A stretch of 64,000 bases of DNA from Novosphingobium jiangmenense (GCF_015694345.1 NZ_JADQDC010000004.1:248001-312000); one strand, 5' to 3'. Shown: positions 1 through 10,987, counted from the stretch's first letter. Made by a program: numbers and translations. Notes: generated from the sequence alone by a model not told the origin.

Positions 1-277
1 CGAGCGCCAGCGATACCCAGCCAAGCTTGCGATGCAGGGCGATGTTGCCGGTCAGCGCAAGCTGGTTCTGCAGCACGAACATGCCGAGCCACGACAGCAT
101 CGCCACGCCGTGGAGATGGACCCAGATGGGCGCCGTGGTCGGCGACGACATCCCGCGCAAGGCCCACTGGCCGAACGCGAGGACGACGAACACCGCCATG
201 CCGATGGCCATGCGGGTAAAGAAGCGCTGGTCGCGCGAGTACGGATAAGCAGTTGTATTGATTGCGGCGGTAGCCAT
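1..277 (-). CDS. Integral membrane protein, N-terminal fragment cut by the window edge
   Basis: The first 92 residues are visible; the rest lies beyond base 1. Translation starts at ATG 277 (MATAAINTT). Two hydrophobic segments follow a short polar N-terminus, at about residues 23-40 and 57-72, with a histidine pair (HLHG) between them. The pattern of a short cytoplasmic head, a TM, a His-containing loop and a TM ending in an LHRKLGW motif matches an uncharacterised multi-pass family I associate with sphingomonads. No function can be assigned. The 91 bases to the next gene hold nothing obvious. Confidence 0.7.
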   Translation of the reverse strand, partial: MATAAINTTAYPYSRDQRFFTRMAIGMAVFVVLAFGQWALRGMSSPTTAPIWVHLHGVAMLSWLGMFVLQNQLALTGNIALHRKLGWVSLAL

Positions 278-368
278 TCGATGTCTCCACCAGTCCCGAG
301 GCGCCCGCTAGGCGATTCGGTCCGCTCTGGCGGTGACGACGGTCACACATGCAACCAGATTTGCGGTC

Positions 369-1025
369 CTACTTTGCGTCGAAGGTGACTTCGACCTTTG
401 CCTTGCCGTACCCTGCAACCTGCAGCGGGATCGACAGGTTCTGGGTAATGGCTTCCTTGGCGGCCTGCCGGGCGAGATTCATCAGCACCGGGTTGGCGGC
501 CTGCTGCACCGCTTGCGCTTCGGCCAGCCGGGTGTTGTCGCGGGTCAGCTTGTCCTGCGCATCGCGGCTGATCCAGATGCCGTCGCGCAAGTACTGCGCG
601 CGGGCTTCGTCGAGGTTGGGGCGGCTCACGGTGAGCGGGGGCAGACGGACCGACAGGGTCTGGCCTTCGGCATTCCACGTCAGCCGGTCACGGCCGACCT
701 GTGCCAGATTGATCGTGTAGTCGATCCGTGCGGGAATCACCGCGACCTGCTTGGAATTGACCAGACCGAACAGGCGGGAATCGTTGCTCGATACGACGGG
801 GGCGAGCTCGGCGCTGAACACCGTCAGCTTGTCCTGCTTCTCGAAGGCGACGAGGCTGGTGGCCAAGGGATCGCCGAGGTCGTCGGGCTGCCACCATTTC
901 CAGGCGAAGAACGCGGCAGCGGCCAGCGCGACGAGGAACAGGCCCCATGGCAGCAGCGAGATCCGCGCGAGGGTTGGTGCGGTTCGTGTGGGCGCTGGGC
1001 GGGGGGTCAGGCTGGGATCATCCAT
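369..1025 (-). CDS. DUF4230 family single-pass membrane protein
   Basis: A 218-aa protein with a proline-rich cytoplasmic head, one TM helix at about residues 22-43 ending in WKWW, and a long extracytoplasmic domain. The domain resembles DUF4230: a lipid-facing beta-type region followed by a charged helical C-terminus with the family-like stretch LPPLTVSRPNLDE. Function of the family is unknown. The start at ATG 1025 has a GAGGACGAG ribosome-binding site and lies inside the 3' end of the upstream metallo-hydrolase gene (19-base overlap), so the two are probably co-transcribed and translationally coupled. The family call is from memory of the pattern, not a search. Confidence 0.72.
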   Translation of the reverse strand: MDDPSLTPRPAPTRTAPTLARISLLPWGLFLVALAAAAFFAWKWWQPDDLGDPLATSLVAFEKQDKLTVFSAELAPVVSSNDSRLFGLVNSKQVAVIPARIDYTINLAQVGRDRLTWNAEGQTLSVRLPPLTVSRPNLDEARAQYLRDGIWISRDAQDKLTRDNTRLAEAQAVQQAANPVLMNLARQAAKEAITQNLSIPLQVAGYGKAKVEVTFDAK

Positions 1026-1924
1026 GTCTCGTCCTCAACCCGGACTCGTCCCTGTCGTTCCAGATCGAGCAGGTGGGCGAGCACCGAGCGGCCTGCTGCG
1101 CCATGCAGGCGCGGGTCGAGGCCCTTGTACATCGCGGCGACGAATTCCGGGATCGCGTGGGGTCCGCCATCCTCGAGCAGGCGCAGAATTTGGCGTTCGC
1201 GCTGGCGGCGGTGGCCGAGCATGCCGCGGACGAGCTGGCGCGGATTGTCGATCTGCGGGCCGTGGGCGGGATAGAGCACGCGGTCGTCGCGGTCGTGCAG
1301 CTTCTGCAGGCTGGCCATGTAGGCGGCCATGTCGCCATCGGGCGGGGAGACCACCGAGGTCGACCAGCCCATGACGTGATCGCCGGTAAACAGCGCGCCG
1401 CTTTCGACCACGCTGTAGCACAAGTGGTTCGAGGTATGGCCGGGGGTGGCGACGGCTTCGATTGTCCAGCCATCACCGCAGATGCGCTCGCCATCGGCGA
1501 GAATGCGGTCTGGCCGGTAGTCGGCGTCGAAGGCGGCATCGGCGCGGGGGCCGTCGTCCTCCATGGTCAGCGGAGCGCAGCCGATGATCGGCGCGCCGGT
1601 GGCTTGTGCCAGCGGGCGGGAGGCGGGGCTGTGGTCACGATGGGTGTGGGTGCAGACGATGGCGGTGACCTTGGCATCGCCAACGGCCGCGAGGATCGCT
1701 TCGAGATGGCCCTGGCTTTCGGAGCCGACGACGTGGTCCATGCCGTAGGGGCCGGGATCGATCACCGCGACATCGCTGCCCGCGCCGACGAGATAGGTCT
1801 GCGTGCCGGTGAAGGTATAGGGCGAAGGGTTGGGCGCGAGCACGCGGCGCACCAGCGGTTCGAGCTGCTCGGCGCGGCCGAGGGGCCATTCGCTGCGGTC
1901 GGGGATCGGGGGCATCTGGGCCAT
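1007..1924 (-). CDS. Metallo-beta-lactamase-fold hydrolase (LACTB2/glyoxalase-II-like) with C-terminal winged helix
   Basis: About 305 aa. The zinc motif THTHRDH at residues 92-98 (HxHxDH) is intact. Further metal ligands occur in TPGHTSNH, FTGDHVMG and YPAHG, in the usual order of the fold. After the hydrolase domain, the last ~70 residues form a small helical/winged-helix domain like that of LACTB2-type proteins, several of which are hydrolases or nucleases; the substrate here is unknown. ATG 1924 (MAQMPP) is preferred over an upstream start at 1972 because the family N-terminus aligns there, though no strong ribosome-binding site is seen. It overlaps the DUF4230 gene by 19 bases. Confidence 0.85.
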   Translation of the reverse strand: MAQMPPIPDRSEWPLGRAEQLEPLVRRVLAPNPSPYTFTGTQTYLVGAGSDVAVIDPGPYGMDHVVGSESQGHLEAILAAVGDAKVTAIVCTHTHRDHSPASRPLAQATGAPIIGCAPLTMEDDGPRADAAFDADYRPDRILADGERICGDGWTIEAVATPGHTSNHLCYSVVESGALFTGDHVMGWSTSVVSPPDGDMAAYMASLQKLHDRDDRVLYPAHGPQIDNPRQLVRGMLGHRRQRERQILRLLEDGGPHAIPEFVAAMYKGLDPRLHGAAGRSVLAHLLDLERQGRVRVEDETWMIPA

Positions 1925-2010
1925 CGCTGGGGTATGGGGACTGCAACGCGCCTGCGCAACCGCGCAAGTCATGTCAAATCGCGAGCAATGACGTCACGAC
2001 GCCAAACAAA

Positions 2011-2496
2011 TCACGCCGCGCTCGAATGATCCGCGACCGCACGCGCAAGGCGATCGCGCAGGCGCTGCACTGCGCTGCCATTGGCGATGGCCTCGGACCG
2101 CCACGCCTGTTCGAGCCGCTGGATGCGCTGGTAGAGCCGCTGGCTTTCGTGCACCAGCACCTGCACGTCCTCGGGCAGCGTGGCCACGACTTCGGGATCG
2201 CTGTCAGGGAAATTGGCGATCAGACGGCCGTGGCGGCGCAGTTGCAGTTCGGAAAGCTCACCGGCGAAATGGGCGCGGTGGTTGAGCAGCCAGGCGAGGC
2301 AATGCATCACCCGCGTCGTCGTGCGCAACGCTTCGCAGCTGACCTGCACGCGGCGCAGATCTTCATCGTCAGCAATGATCCGGTTGGTCTCGGTGCGCAG
2401 CCGCTCGAACCGCGTGCGCACCTCGTCGGCCAGGCTCAGCGCCTGCGCATGTAGGGCGTCGACGATACGCGGGTTGAGGCTCGGCAACAAAGGCAT
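2011..2496 (-). CDS. rcdA: DUF1465 family protein, RcdA-like (regulator of CtrA degradation)
   Basis: A 161-aa all-helical protein with the DUF1465 pattern: a conserved N-terminal block (PRIVDALHAQALSLADEVR), a central TTRVMHCLAWLLNHRA helix and a C-terminal coiled helix. In Caulobacter the family member RcdA is an adaptor that helps deliver CtrA and other substrates to ClpXP. Whether the sphingomonad homologue has the same role is inference. ATG 2496 is chosen because the family starts there; a TTG at 2532 would add 12 residues without a ribosome-binding site. The gene is monocistronic, with 86 bases separating it from the metallo-hydrolase start. Confidence 0.8.
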   Translation of the reverse strand: MPLLPSLNPRIVDALHAQALSLADEVRTRFERLRTETNRIIADDEDLRRVQVSCEALRTTTRVMHCLAWLLNHRAHFAGELSELQLRRHGRLIANFPDSDPEVVATLPEDVQVLVHESQRLYQRIQRLEQAWRSEAIANGSAVQRLRDRLARAVADHSSAA

Positions 2497-2623
2497 GGAC
2501 AGCGCATAGTCCTGTCGTGGGTCTTTCGCCAACAGGACAACGCGCGGATTGCCGTCCCGTTTCGTGAACGTTTCTTAACGGGACAACCTGCGTTTGCAGG
2601 ATCAGCGAATCAAGTGTCTGATT

Positions 2624-2821
2624 TCAGGCGATGATATCCGGGATCAGGTAATCCTCGATCATCGCGATCTGGTCTTTCAGCAGCAATTTGCGCTTCTTGA
2701 GGCGGGCGATCTGCAGCTGGTCGCGCGCGCCGTTGAGCGAAAGCGCGTCGATGGCCGCATCAAGGTCACGGTGTTCGATACGCAGCGCCGCAAGCCGCTT
2801 GCGCATTTCCTCTTCGGTCAC
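2624..2821 (-). CDS. Small YdcH/DUF465 coiled-coil protein
   Basis: A 65-aa highly charged helical protein ending in IEDYLIPDIIA. The sequence has the DUF465 (YdcH) layout: a paired helix with EHRDLDAAI and LKKRKLLLKDQI. The start is GTG 2821, with AGGAG 11 bases upstream. The longer reading frame extending to about 3001 is unlikely because its N-terminal part has no family resemblance and lies in the promoter region of the divergent paralogue. Function is unknown. A second member of the same family lies 236 bases away on the other strand. Confidence 0.82.
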   Translation of the reverse strand: MTEEEMRKRLAALRIEHRDLDAAIDALSLNGARDQLQIARLKKRKLLLKDQIAMIEDYLIPDIIA

Positions 2822-3057
2822 GTTCCGCCCAACTCCTTCGACCCGATGAACCGGTGGGTTAGCACGACTTACGGCATGACCCGTAAACTGCAACGCTCCA
2901 GCGCGGTTTGGCTTGCAAGATACGGCCAATGTGGGAGCATGACAACGCGCCGCCTGTTCGAGTCGTGCAAGAACCGGCCGAAAGGTTGCGCCGCCCCGCA
3001 CGGGGATGGCCTCGTGCGGTTTTCTGAAGGGACTTTATCCCTAAAGGAGGACAAAGC

Positions 3058-3216
3058 ATGGAATCGACGCACATCAGCGCACTCCAGACAAAGCACGCCG
3101 GACTTGAAAAGCAGATCCAGATGGAGATGTCCCGGCCCCTCCCTGACGATACGCTGGTGGCTCAGCTCAAGCGAAAGAAGCTGAAAATCAAGGAAGAGCT
3201 GTCCCGCCTCCATTGA
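3058..3216 (+). CDS. Very small YdcH/DUF465 protein (52 aa)
   Basis: A 52-aa gene with an excellent ribosome-binding site (AAAGGAGG, 8 bases before ATG 3058) and a strong terminator directly after it. The product (MESTHISAL... LKRKKLKIKEELSRLH) is a short charged helical hairpin. Its C-terminal LVAQLKRKKLKIKEEL block matches the conserved end of DUF465/YdcH proteins and the LKKRKLLLKDQI block of the divergent neighbour at 2624-2821. It is below the length limit of many gene finders and easily missed. Function is unknown; abundance is suggested by the near-consensus Shine-Dalgarno sequence. Confidence 0.87.
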   Translation: MESTHISALQTKHAGLEKQIQMEMSRPLPDDTLVAQLKRKKLKIKEELSRLH

Positions 3217-3244
3217 GCGCGAGCGCCTTCCAAGGCACCACACG

Positions 3245-3270
3245 GAGCCGCCCCACCGGGCGGCTCTTTT
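3245..3270 (+). terminator. Rho-independent terminator after the small YdcH gene
   Basis: A perfect 9-bp stem GAGCCGCCC/GGGCGGCTC with loop CACC is followed by TTTT. It lies 28 bases after the stop codon of the 52-aa gene and separates it from ptsP. Confidence 0.9.
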
Positions 3271-3369
3271 GTGTCCGGCGAAGCGAATAGCTATCCGCAG
3301 GGCAGACGCTTCCGCATCGGATTGTGCGCAACATTCCCAAACCGCGCGCACTAGGCTAATCCAGCGTTC

Positions 3370-5643
3370 ATGCTCAGCGCCGTGACCGCCGCCCGTCAAA
3401 TCCTTACCTCGTTGCACGAGGTCATGGCCTCGCGGGCCGGTGCCCAGGCCAAGCTCAACCAGATTGTCGAGGTGATCGGCGAGAATCTCGATTCCGAGGT
3501 CTGTTCGATCTACCTCCTGCGCGAGGGCATGCTCGAGCTGTTCGCCACGCGCGGCCTCAACCAGGCAGCCGTCCACGTCACCCGGCTGGCGGTGGGCGAA
3601 GGCCTGGTCGGCACGATCGCCGGCAACGTCGAGACGCTGAACCTTGCCGAAGCGGCCGCGCACCCCGACTTCGCGTTCCGCCCCGAAACGGGCGAGGAAA
3701 AGTTCCACTCCTTCGCCGGCGTGCCAATCGTGCGACGCGAACGGGCCGTGGGCGTCGTCGCGGTCCAGCATGTCGAGCCGCGCCGTTACGAAGAGGTCGA
3801 GATCGAGGCGCTGCAGACCGTGGCGATGGTGCTGTCGGAACTGATCGCCAATGCCGAGCTGATCGACGACGAGGAAACGCTCGGTGTTCCCGCGCACCTG
3901 ACCGGGCCGGATCGCATCAAGGGACTGACGCTGGTGAAGGGGCTGGCCAGTGGCGTTGCCGTCTATCACCAGCCCCGCGTCACCATTGAACACGTCGTGG
4001 CCGAAGATACCGAGGCCGAACGCCAGCGCGTCTACCTCGCCTTTGACAAGATGCGCGAACAGATCGACCGCATGGCCAGCCAGGCCGAGTTCGGCGTGGG
4101 CGGCGAGCATGAAGAGGTCCTCGAGACCTATCGCATGTTCGCCTACGACGAAGGCTGGTCGCGCCGGATCAACGAGGCGATCGATTCCGGCCTCACTGCC
4201 GAAGCCGCGATCGAGCGCGTCCAGCAGCGCACCCGCATGCGCATGCGCCAGATCGACGATCCCTTGCTGGCCGATCGCATGCACGATCTCGAGGACCTCT
4301 CGAACCGTCTGCTGCGGATCGTCTCGGGCCAGCTCGGCACGGCCGCGAGCATGGGGCTCAAGGGCGACGCCATCCTGATCGCGCGCAATCTCGGTCCGGC
4401 GGAACTGCTCGAATATGACCGGCGGCGCTTGAAGGGCGTGATCCTCGAAGAGGGCTCGCTCACCGCGCACGTGGTTATCGTGGCGCGGGCGATGGGCATT
4501 CCGGTGGTAGGCCGGATGCGGGCGTTGCGTGGCAAGGTCCGCGATGGCGATCATCTGCTGCTCGATGGCGATCAGGGCGTGGTTGACGTGCGGCCTGCGC
4601 CGACGCTGATCGAGGCTTTCGAGGCGCGCTTTGCCAAGAACCGCGAGCGCCAGGCGCATTACGCCACGATGCGCGAGGTCGAGCCGTTCACGCGCGATGG
4701 CACCCGTGTGACGGTGCTGATGAACGCAGGTCTTCGCGACGATACGCCGATGCTCAACCTGACCGGTGCGGATGGCATCGGCCTGTTCCGCACCGAGTTC
4801 CAGTTCCTGGTCTCGGCAACGCTGCCCTCGCGCGAGCGGCAGACCCGGCTCTATCGCGACGTCATGGACGCGGCGGGAGACCGTCCGGTGGTGTTCCGCA
4901 CGGTCGATATCGGCGGTGACAAGGTCCTGCCCTACTTGCGCCACAACGATGGCGAGGCGGAGGAAAACCCCGCCATGGGCTGGCGCGCCCTGCGCGTCGC
5001 GCTTGAACGTGACGGGTTGCTCAAGGTGCAGGCCCGAGCCCTGCTCGAAGCCGCAGGCGGGCGCACGCTCAACGTCATGTTCCCGATGGTCACCGAACCG
5101 TGGGAATTCGATGCGGCCAAGGCCGTGTTCGAAAGCCAGCTGGCTTTCCTGCGCAAGCAGAAGAAGATCCTGCCCGAGGCGATCCGCTATGGCGCGATGC
5201 TGGAAGTCCCGGCGCTGGCCGAATGCCTCGACGTGCTGGCGCCCAAGCTGTCGTTCCTGTCGATCGGCACGAATGACCTCACGCAGTTCCTCTTCGCGGC
5301 GGATCGCGCCAATCCCAAGCTGGCCGAGCGCTATGACTGGCTGAGTCCGGCGATTCTGCGTTTCCTGCGCCGCGTGGTGAACACTGTGGCGCCGTTCGGC
5401 ACCGACGTGACGGTATGCGGCGAAATGGGCGGGCGCAGGCTGGAGGCGCTGGCGCTGCTCGGCCTTGGCATAACCCGCCTGTCGATCACACCGGCAGCCG
5501 TGGGCCCGGTCAAGGAACTGGTGCGCAAGATCGACCTGAACGAGATTCGCACCGCGATGAACGGCTGGCTCTCCGAACCGCCAAGGGACTTGCGCTCGGC
5601 CATAGCCGAATGGGCGTTCTATCGTGGCATAGAATGTGATTGA
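3370..5643 (+). CDS. ptsP: PtsP, enzyme I of the nitrogen PTS (GAF-EI)
   Basis: 757 aa. Residues ~20-160 form a GAF domain (VCSIYLL, GLVGTIAG). The rest is an enzyme I: the phospho-His domain contains His367 in GSLTAHVVIVARAMGIP, and the PEP-binding barrel contains GLFRTEFQF, GTNDLTQF and the active-site Cys683 in VCGEMGG. Enzyme I-Ntr takes phosphate from PEP and passes it to NPr and EIIA-Ntr, linking carbon, nitrogen and potassium status to regulation; it is cytoplasmic. The usual TSH around the active-site histidine is TAH here. NPr and EIIA-Ntr genes are not in the window. ATG 3370 has no strong ribosome-binding site. Confidence 0.96.
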   Translation: MLSAVTAARQILTSLHEVMASRAGAQAKLNQIVEVIGENLDSEVCSIYLLREGMLELFATRGLNQAAVHVTRLAVGEGLVGTIAGNVETLNLAEAAAHPDFAFRPETGEEKFHSFAGVPIVRRERAVGVVAVQHVEPRRYEEVEIEALQTVAMVLSELIANAELIDDEETLGVPAHLTGPDRIKGLTLVKGLASGVAVYHQPRVTIEHVVAEDTEAERQRVYLAFDKMREQIDRMASQAEFGVGGEHEEVLETYRMFAYDEGWSRRINEAIDSGLTAEAAIERVQQRTRMRMRQIDDPLLADRMHDLEDLSNRLLRIVSGQLGTAASMGLKGDAILIARNLGPAELLEYDRRRLKGVILEEGSLTAHVVIVARAMGIPVVGRMRALRGKVRDGDHLLLDGDQGVVDVRPAPTLIEAFEARFAKNRERQAHYATMREVEPFTRDGTRVTVLMNAGLRDDTPMLNLTGADGIGLFRTEFQFLVSATLPSRERQTRLYRDVMDAAGDRPVVFRTVDIGGDKVLPYLRHNDGEAEENPAMGWRALRVALERDGLLKVQARALLEAAGGRTLNVMFPMVTEPWEFDAAKAVFESQLAFLRKQKKILPEAIRYGAMLEVPALAECLDVLAPKLSFLSIGTNDLTQFLFAADRANPKLAERYDWLSPAILRFLRRVVNTVAPFGTDVTVCGEMGGRRLEALALLGLGITRLSITPAAVGPVKELVRKIDLNEIRTAMNGWLSEPPRDLRSAIAEWAFYRGIECD

Positions 5644-5816
5644 CATCCGCGCGGGCGAGGTCCGCGCCGCCGCTCGCATCTTCAAAAGTGCGCTTCGTCG
5701 CCGAATTCTGCCATTTTTCGCCCAAGGCCGTTGACTTTCACAGCGGTCCGGCGAAGCCTGTCACACGGGTTGCAAAGCATGCCTGATCAATGGGCGCGGA
5801 AGACGGGAGTTACGCC

Positions 5817-6800
5817 TTGGCTGAAGCCGGCGGTCTGCAGGACATTACCAATACTGACGATACGCTGATGCCGGCAGGCGAACCCGCCCTGCCCAAGGCG
5901 GGTGATGTGCTGCGCGCGGCGCGAGAAGCGGCCGGGCTTGACCTGAAGCAGCTGTCCCAGGCCACGCGAGTGACGGCCCGGCATCTCGAGGCTCTGGAAA
6001 GCGGCGACTATGCCGCGTTTCCGGGGCGCCCATATGCGCTGGGTTTTGCCCGAAGCTATGCCCGCGCGGTAGGCCTCGACGAGAAAGTCGTGGCCGATGC
6101 AGTGCGCGCCGACCTTGATCGGCAAGCGCCTCCGCCGCCTCCGCGCGCGATCAACCAGTTCGAGGTCGGCGATCCGGCAAAGACGCCCTCGCGCCTGACG
6201 GGCTGGCTTGCGGCCGGCCTTGCCGTGGCAATCGCTCTCGGCGGTCTGGCGTTCTGGCGCAGCTATTACCTGCCCTCGGCCGCACTGCCTTCGCTGGTGA
6301 ACCTGGAAGAGACTCGGCCGGCGCCCGCCCAAGTGCCTCCCGCAACTCCGGTTGCTGCGCCTCAACCGACAGGTCCTGTCGTGTTTACCGCTAACGAGGA
6401 CCGCATCTGGGTCAAGTTCTATGACGGCAGCGGCAAGCAGATCCTGCAGAAGGAATTGGCCAAGGGCGAAAGCTTCACGGTGCCGCAGGACGTTGTCGAG
6501 CCGAAGCTGTGGACGGGCCGCCCCGATGCACTTTCGGTGACCATCGGCGGGCAGGCCGTTCCGCGCATTGCCGAGAAGGAAGGGATCGTGAAGGATGTGC
6601 CGGTGTCTGCGGCCGCCTTGCTGGCGCGCGGGACTCCTGCTGCTGCGCCATCTCTTTCTGCTACGCCGTTGACTGCGGCCCCTGTCGCACGGCCTGTCGT
6701 GCGTCGGCGCGCCGCACAACCGGTAGCTACGCCCGAGGCTACGATGCCTGCAGCACCTCCTCCTGCAGAAGCGGCGGCTGCACCAGCGACGCAGCGCTGA
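5817..6800 (+). CDS. RodZ-like helix-turn-helix membrane protein with DUF4115 domain
   Basis: About 327 aa. The N-terminal cytoplasmic HTH (residues ~25-90, GDVLRAAREAAGLDLKQLSQATRV and the following ESGDYAAFPGRPYALGFARSYA helix) is followed by a linker, a TM helix at ~126-150, a Pro/Ala-rich periplasmic spacer and a DUF4115 domain (IWVKFYDGSGKQI, ~190-260). This layout is that of RodZ, which links MreB to the envelope in rod-shaped bacteria; the alphaproteobacterial version may have another role. TTG 5817 is chosen because GGGAG lies 7 bases upstream; ATG 5790 lacks a site. The last ~60 residues are low-complexity Ala/Pro. Confidence 0.82.
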   Translation: MAEAGGLQDITNTDDTLMPAGEPALPKAGDVLRAAREAAGLDLKQLSQATRVTARHLEALESGDYAAFPGRPYALGFARSYARAVGLDEKVVADAVRADLDRQAPPPPPRAINQFEVGDPAKTPSRLTGWLAAGLAVAIALGGLAFWRSYYLPSAALPSLVNLEETRPAPAQVPPATPVAAPQPTGPVVFTANEDRIWVKFYDGSGKQILQKELAKGESFTVPQDVVEPKLWTGRPDALSVTIGGQAVPRIAEKEGIVKDVPVSAAALLARGTPAAAPSLSATPLTAAPVARPVVRRRAAQPVATPEATMPAAPPPAEAAAAPATQR

Positions 6801-6922
6801 AAACACGCCGCAACGGGCGGATAACCTGCCGGTCGGTCTCGACTTGATGCTGGCTATCGGGCAAACTTGCGCCGTTGATTGAGGGTGCGCGCGGGATCGT
6901 GCGCCGCTGAACGGGAACGACC

Positions 6923-7930
6923 ATGACCTTGACTATCCGGCGTGCAGCGCCGCTTGGAGCCCTTCTTCTGGGGCTTGCCGCCCCGATTGCCGCGCCGGTT
7001 CTGGCCCAGTCCACTCCACCCAAGACCACGACTGCGCAGGTCGATCCTGAAATGCGCCTGCGCCGGATCGAAGCAGAAATCCGCGCGATGCAGCGCAAGG
7101 TCTTCCCGGACGGCGCAGGCAAGACATTCGTCCCCGAAATCACGCCCGGCCAGTCGACCACGACGCCCACCGGCACGCCCGCGTCTTCGGCGGTGACCGA
7201 CATTCTGGCGCGGATGGACGCGGTCGAGGCGCAGATGGCGCGGCTGACGGCGCAGGTCGAGGAAGGACAGAACCGCTCGGCCAAGATCGAGGAGCGGCTG
7301 GCCAAGCTCGAGGCTGCGGCTGCTCCTGCACCAGCGCCAGAGGAACCGGCGGTCGCACCGGCTCCGACCGCAACCGAAACGCCTGCTCCGGCGCCGACAC
7401 CGGTCGCGCCGAAGCCCGCAGCGCCAGCGACCAGCAAGCCAGCGCCGGCCAAGCCCGCAACCCCGGCCGCCGCAAAGCCCGCGTCGCCATCGGCGGCGCG
7501 CGTCGCGGCGGTGCAGGCGATCGAAAAGCCTGCAACCGGCGATGCTGCGTTGGACGATTACAACTACGGTTTCCGCCTGTGGGAGGCAAAGTTCTATCCC
7601 GAGGCGCAGCAGCAGTTGCAGATCTACGTGGATCGCCACCCGAAGCACAACATGATCAGCTTTGGCCGCAACCTGCTGGGCCGTGCCTGGCTGGACGATG
7701 GCAAGCCGGGCACGGCGGCGCAGTTCTTCCTGCAGAACTATCTGGCCGACAAGAAGGGCGCCCGCGCGCCCGACAGCCTGCTCTACCTCGGCATCGCCAT
7801 GGTCAAGCTGAAGGATACCGAGAAGGCTTGCGGCGCCTTTGCCGAACTCGCCTCGACTTATCCGGGCGAGATCGCCGGGCGCCTCAAGGGCCAGTACGAT
7901 GCCGCACGCGGCACGGTGAAGTGCAAGTAA
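6923..7930 (+). CDS. cpoB: CpoB/YbgF-like periplasmic TPR protein
   Basis: 335 aa with a clear signal peptide (residues 1-29, cleavage near VLA-QS). A short helical region and a coiled coil (~90-130, LARMDAVEAQMARLTAQVEE) come first, followed by a ~60-residue Ala/Pro/Lys linker and C-terminal TPR repeats (~205-330: DDYNYGFRLWEAKFYPEAQQ, RAWLDDGKPGTAAQFFL, SLLYLGIAMVKLKDTEKAC). This matches CpoB (YbgF), which coordinates Tol-Pal constriction with peptidoglycan synthesis in E. coli. The linker is unusually long and low-complexity. The tol-pal genes are not adjacent; tilS follows 16-43 bases downstream, as is common in this group. Confidence 0.85.
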   Translation: MTLTIRRAAPLGALLLGLAAPIAAPVLAQSTPPKTTTAQVDPEMRLRRIEAEIRAMQRKVFPDGAGKTFVPEITPGQSTTTPTGTPASSAVTDILARMDAVEAQMARLTAQVEEGQNRSAKIEERLAKLEAAAAPAPAPEEPAVAPAPTATETPAPAPTPVAPKPAAPATSKPAPAKPATPAAAKPASPSAARVAAVQAIEKPATGDAALDDYNYGFRLWEAKFYPEAQQQLQIYVDRHPKHNMISFGRNLLGRAWLDDGKPGTAAQFFLQNYLADKKGARAPDSLLYLGIAMVKLKDTEKACGAFAELASTYPGEIAGRLKGQYDAARGTVKCK

Positions 7931-7973
7931 TGGTGCCGGGAATAGCCTGACCGCTGCCGCTGCGCGCTTTGCC

Positions 7974-8891
7974 GTGCAGTGGACGGCGGTTGCTCCCGAT
8001 GGACCCGTCGGGCTTGCCGTATCGGGCGGGTCGGACAGTCTGGCCATGCTCCTGCTGTTCCACGAAGTTGCGCCGCGCAACTTCTGCGTGGCCACGGTCG
8101 ACCATGGGTTGCGGGCCGAATCGGCGGATGAAGCGGCGCTGGTCGCTGCGGTCTGCGCGGACCGTGGCATTCCGCACCGGACGCTGAAGCTCTCGCTGGA
8201 AAAAGGCAGTGGGGTTCAGGAGCGGGCGAGGGCGGCGCGCTATGCGGCGCTGGCGGAGTGGGTGAAGGCCGCAGGTCTGGTCGCCATCGTCACCGCGCAT
8301 CATGCCGACGATCAGGCCGAGACAATGGTCATGCGCCTCAATCGCGGGGCGGGTCTGCGTGGGCTTGCCGCCATGCGAGCCGTTGCCCATGTGCCGGGAG
8401 CGCCCGACCTTCCGCTTATCCGTCCCTTGCTGTCATTGCGCCGCGCCGAATTGCAGTCGGTCGTTGCAGCGGCCGGTCTTGTTGCTTCTGATGACCCTTC
8501 CAACCGCGATCCCGGGTACGAGCGCGTGCGTACGCGCGACGCCTTGACGTCAAGCAAGGCTTTCGATGCTAAGGGCTTTGCGGCAAGCGCAAAACATCTG
8601 GCGGAGGCGGATCAGGCGCTGGAATGGATCGTTGCTCGACTCTGGAGTGACGTGACGCAGACCGGGGAGGCGGTGCTGTGGCGCCCATCCGCCGACTTGC
8701 CGGACACGCTCTCCCTCCGTGTGCTCGAACGGATTCTGTCTGCTTTCGATGCACCTGTTCCACGCGGGCCGGAGTTGCTACGCTGGCTCGGCACCTTGCG
8801 CTCGGGCGGGGTCGCTACCCTGGGCGGCGTGAAGGGCGATGCGCGCAAGGAGACTTGGCGTTTCACGCTTGCGCCCAAGCCCCGGCACTAA
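7974..8891 (+). CDS. tilS: tRNA(Ile) lysidine synthetase TilS
   Basis: The enzyme modifies C34 of the tRNA-Ile CAU anticodon to lysidine using ATP, changing its codon specificity from AUG to AUA. The PP-loop SGGSDS, the DHGLR segment and HHADDQAETMVMRLNRGAGLRGL are all present, so it is the ATP-pyrophosphatase core (N-type). At ~305 aa it is a short form. The start is uncertain. GTG 7974 is the only canonical in-frame start, but the conserved ARF residues just before it suggest translation may begin at CTG 7947, where LTAAAARFAVQW would align with the family. Confidence 0.93.
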   Translation: MQWTAVAPDGPVGLAVSGGSDSLAMLLLFHEVAPRNFCVATVDHGLRAESADEAALVAAVCADRGIPHRTLKLSLEKGSGVQERARAARYAALAEWVKAAGLVAIVTAHHADDQAETMVMRLNRGAGLRGLAAMRAVAHVPGAPDLPLIRPLLSLRRAELQSVVAAAGLVASDDPSNRDPGYERVRTRDALTSSKAFDAKGFAASAKHLAEADQALEWIVARLWSDVTQTGEAVLWRPSADLPDTLSLRVLERILSAFDAPVPRGPELLRWLGTLRSGGVATLGGVKGDARKETWRFTLAPKPRH

Positions 8892-9032
8892 GGGACATTC
8901 GCCTTCAAGGCAGGTCGCCGAAAAACCACAATTCCATTATATTGCGATTCAGGCGTTATTGAGAATCGGGTGGCCAACCCTACATTGGCTCCAGAGCCGC
9001 CCGCGTTCCCGGGCGATTGCGGAAAGACAGCG

Positions 9033-10964
<1,932 letters not shown>

Positions 10965-10987
10965 TCACCGGATCAGCTTGAAACAAG

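Noticed and set aside
2869-5685. 938-aa open frame on the minus strand opposite ptsP
   Set aside because: It runs antisense through the ptsP gene, has no domain resemblance, and is His/Arg-rich as expected from GC-rich shadow frames.
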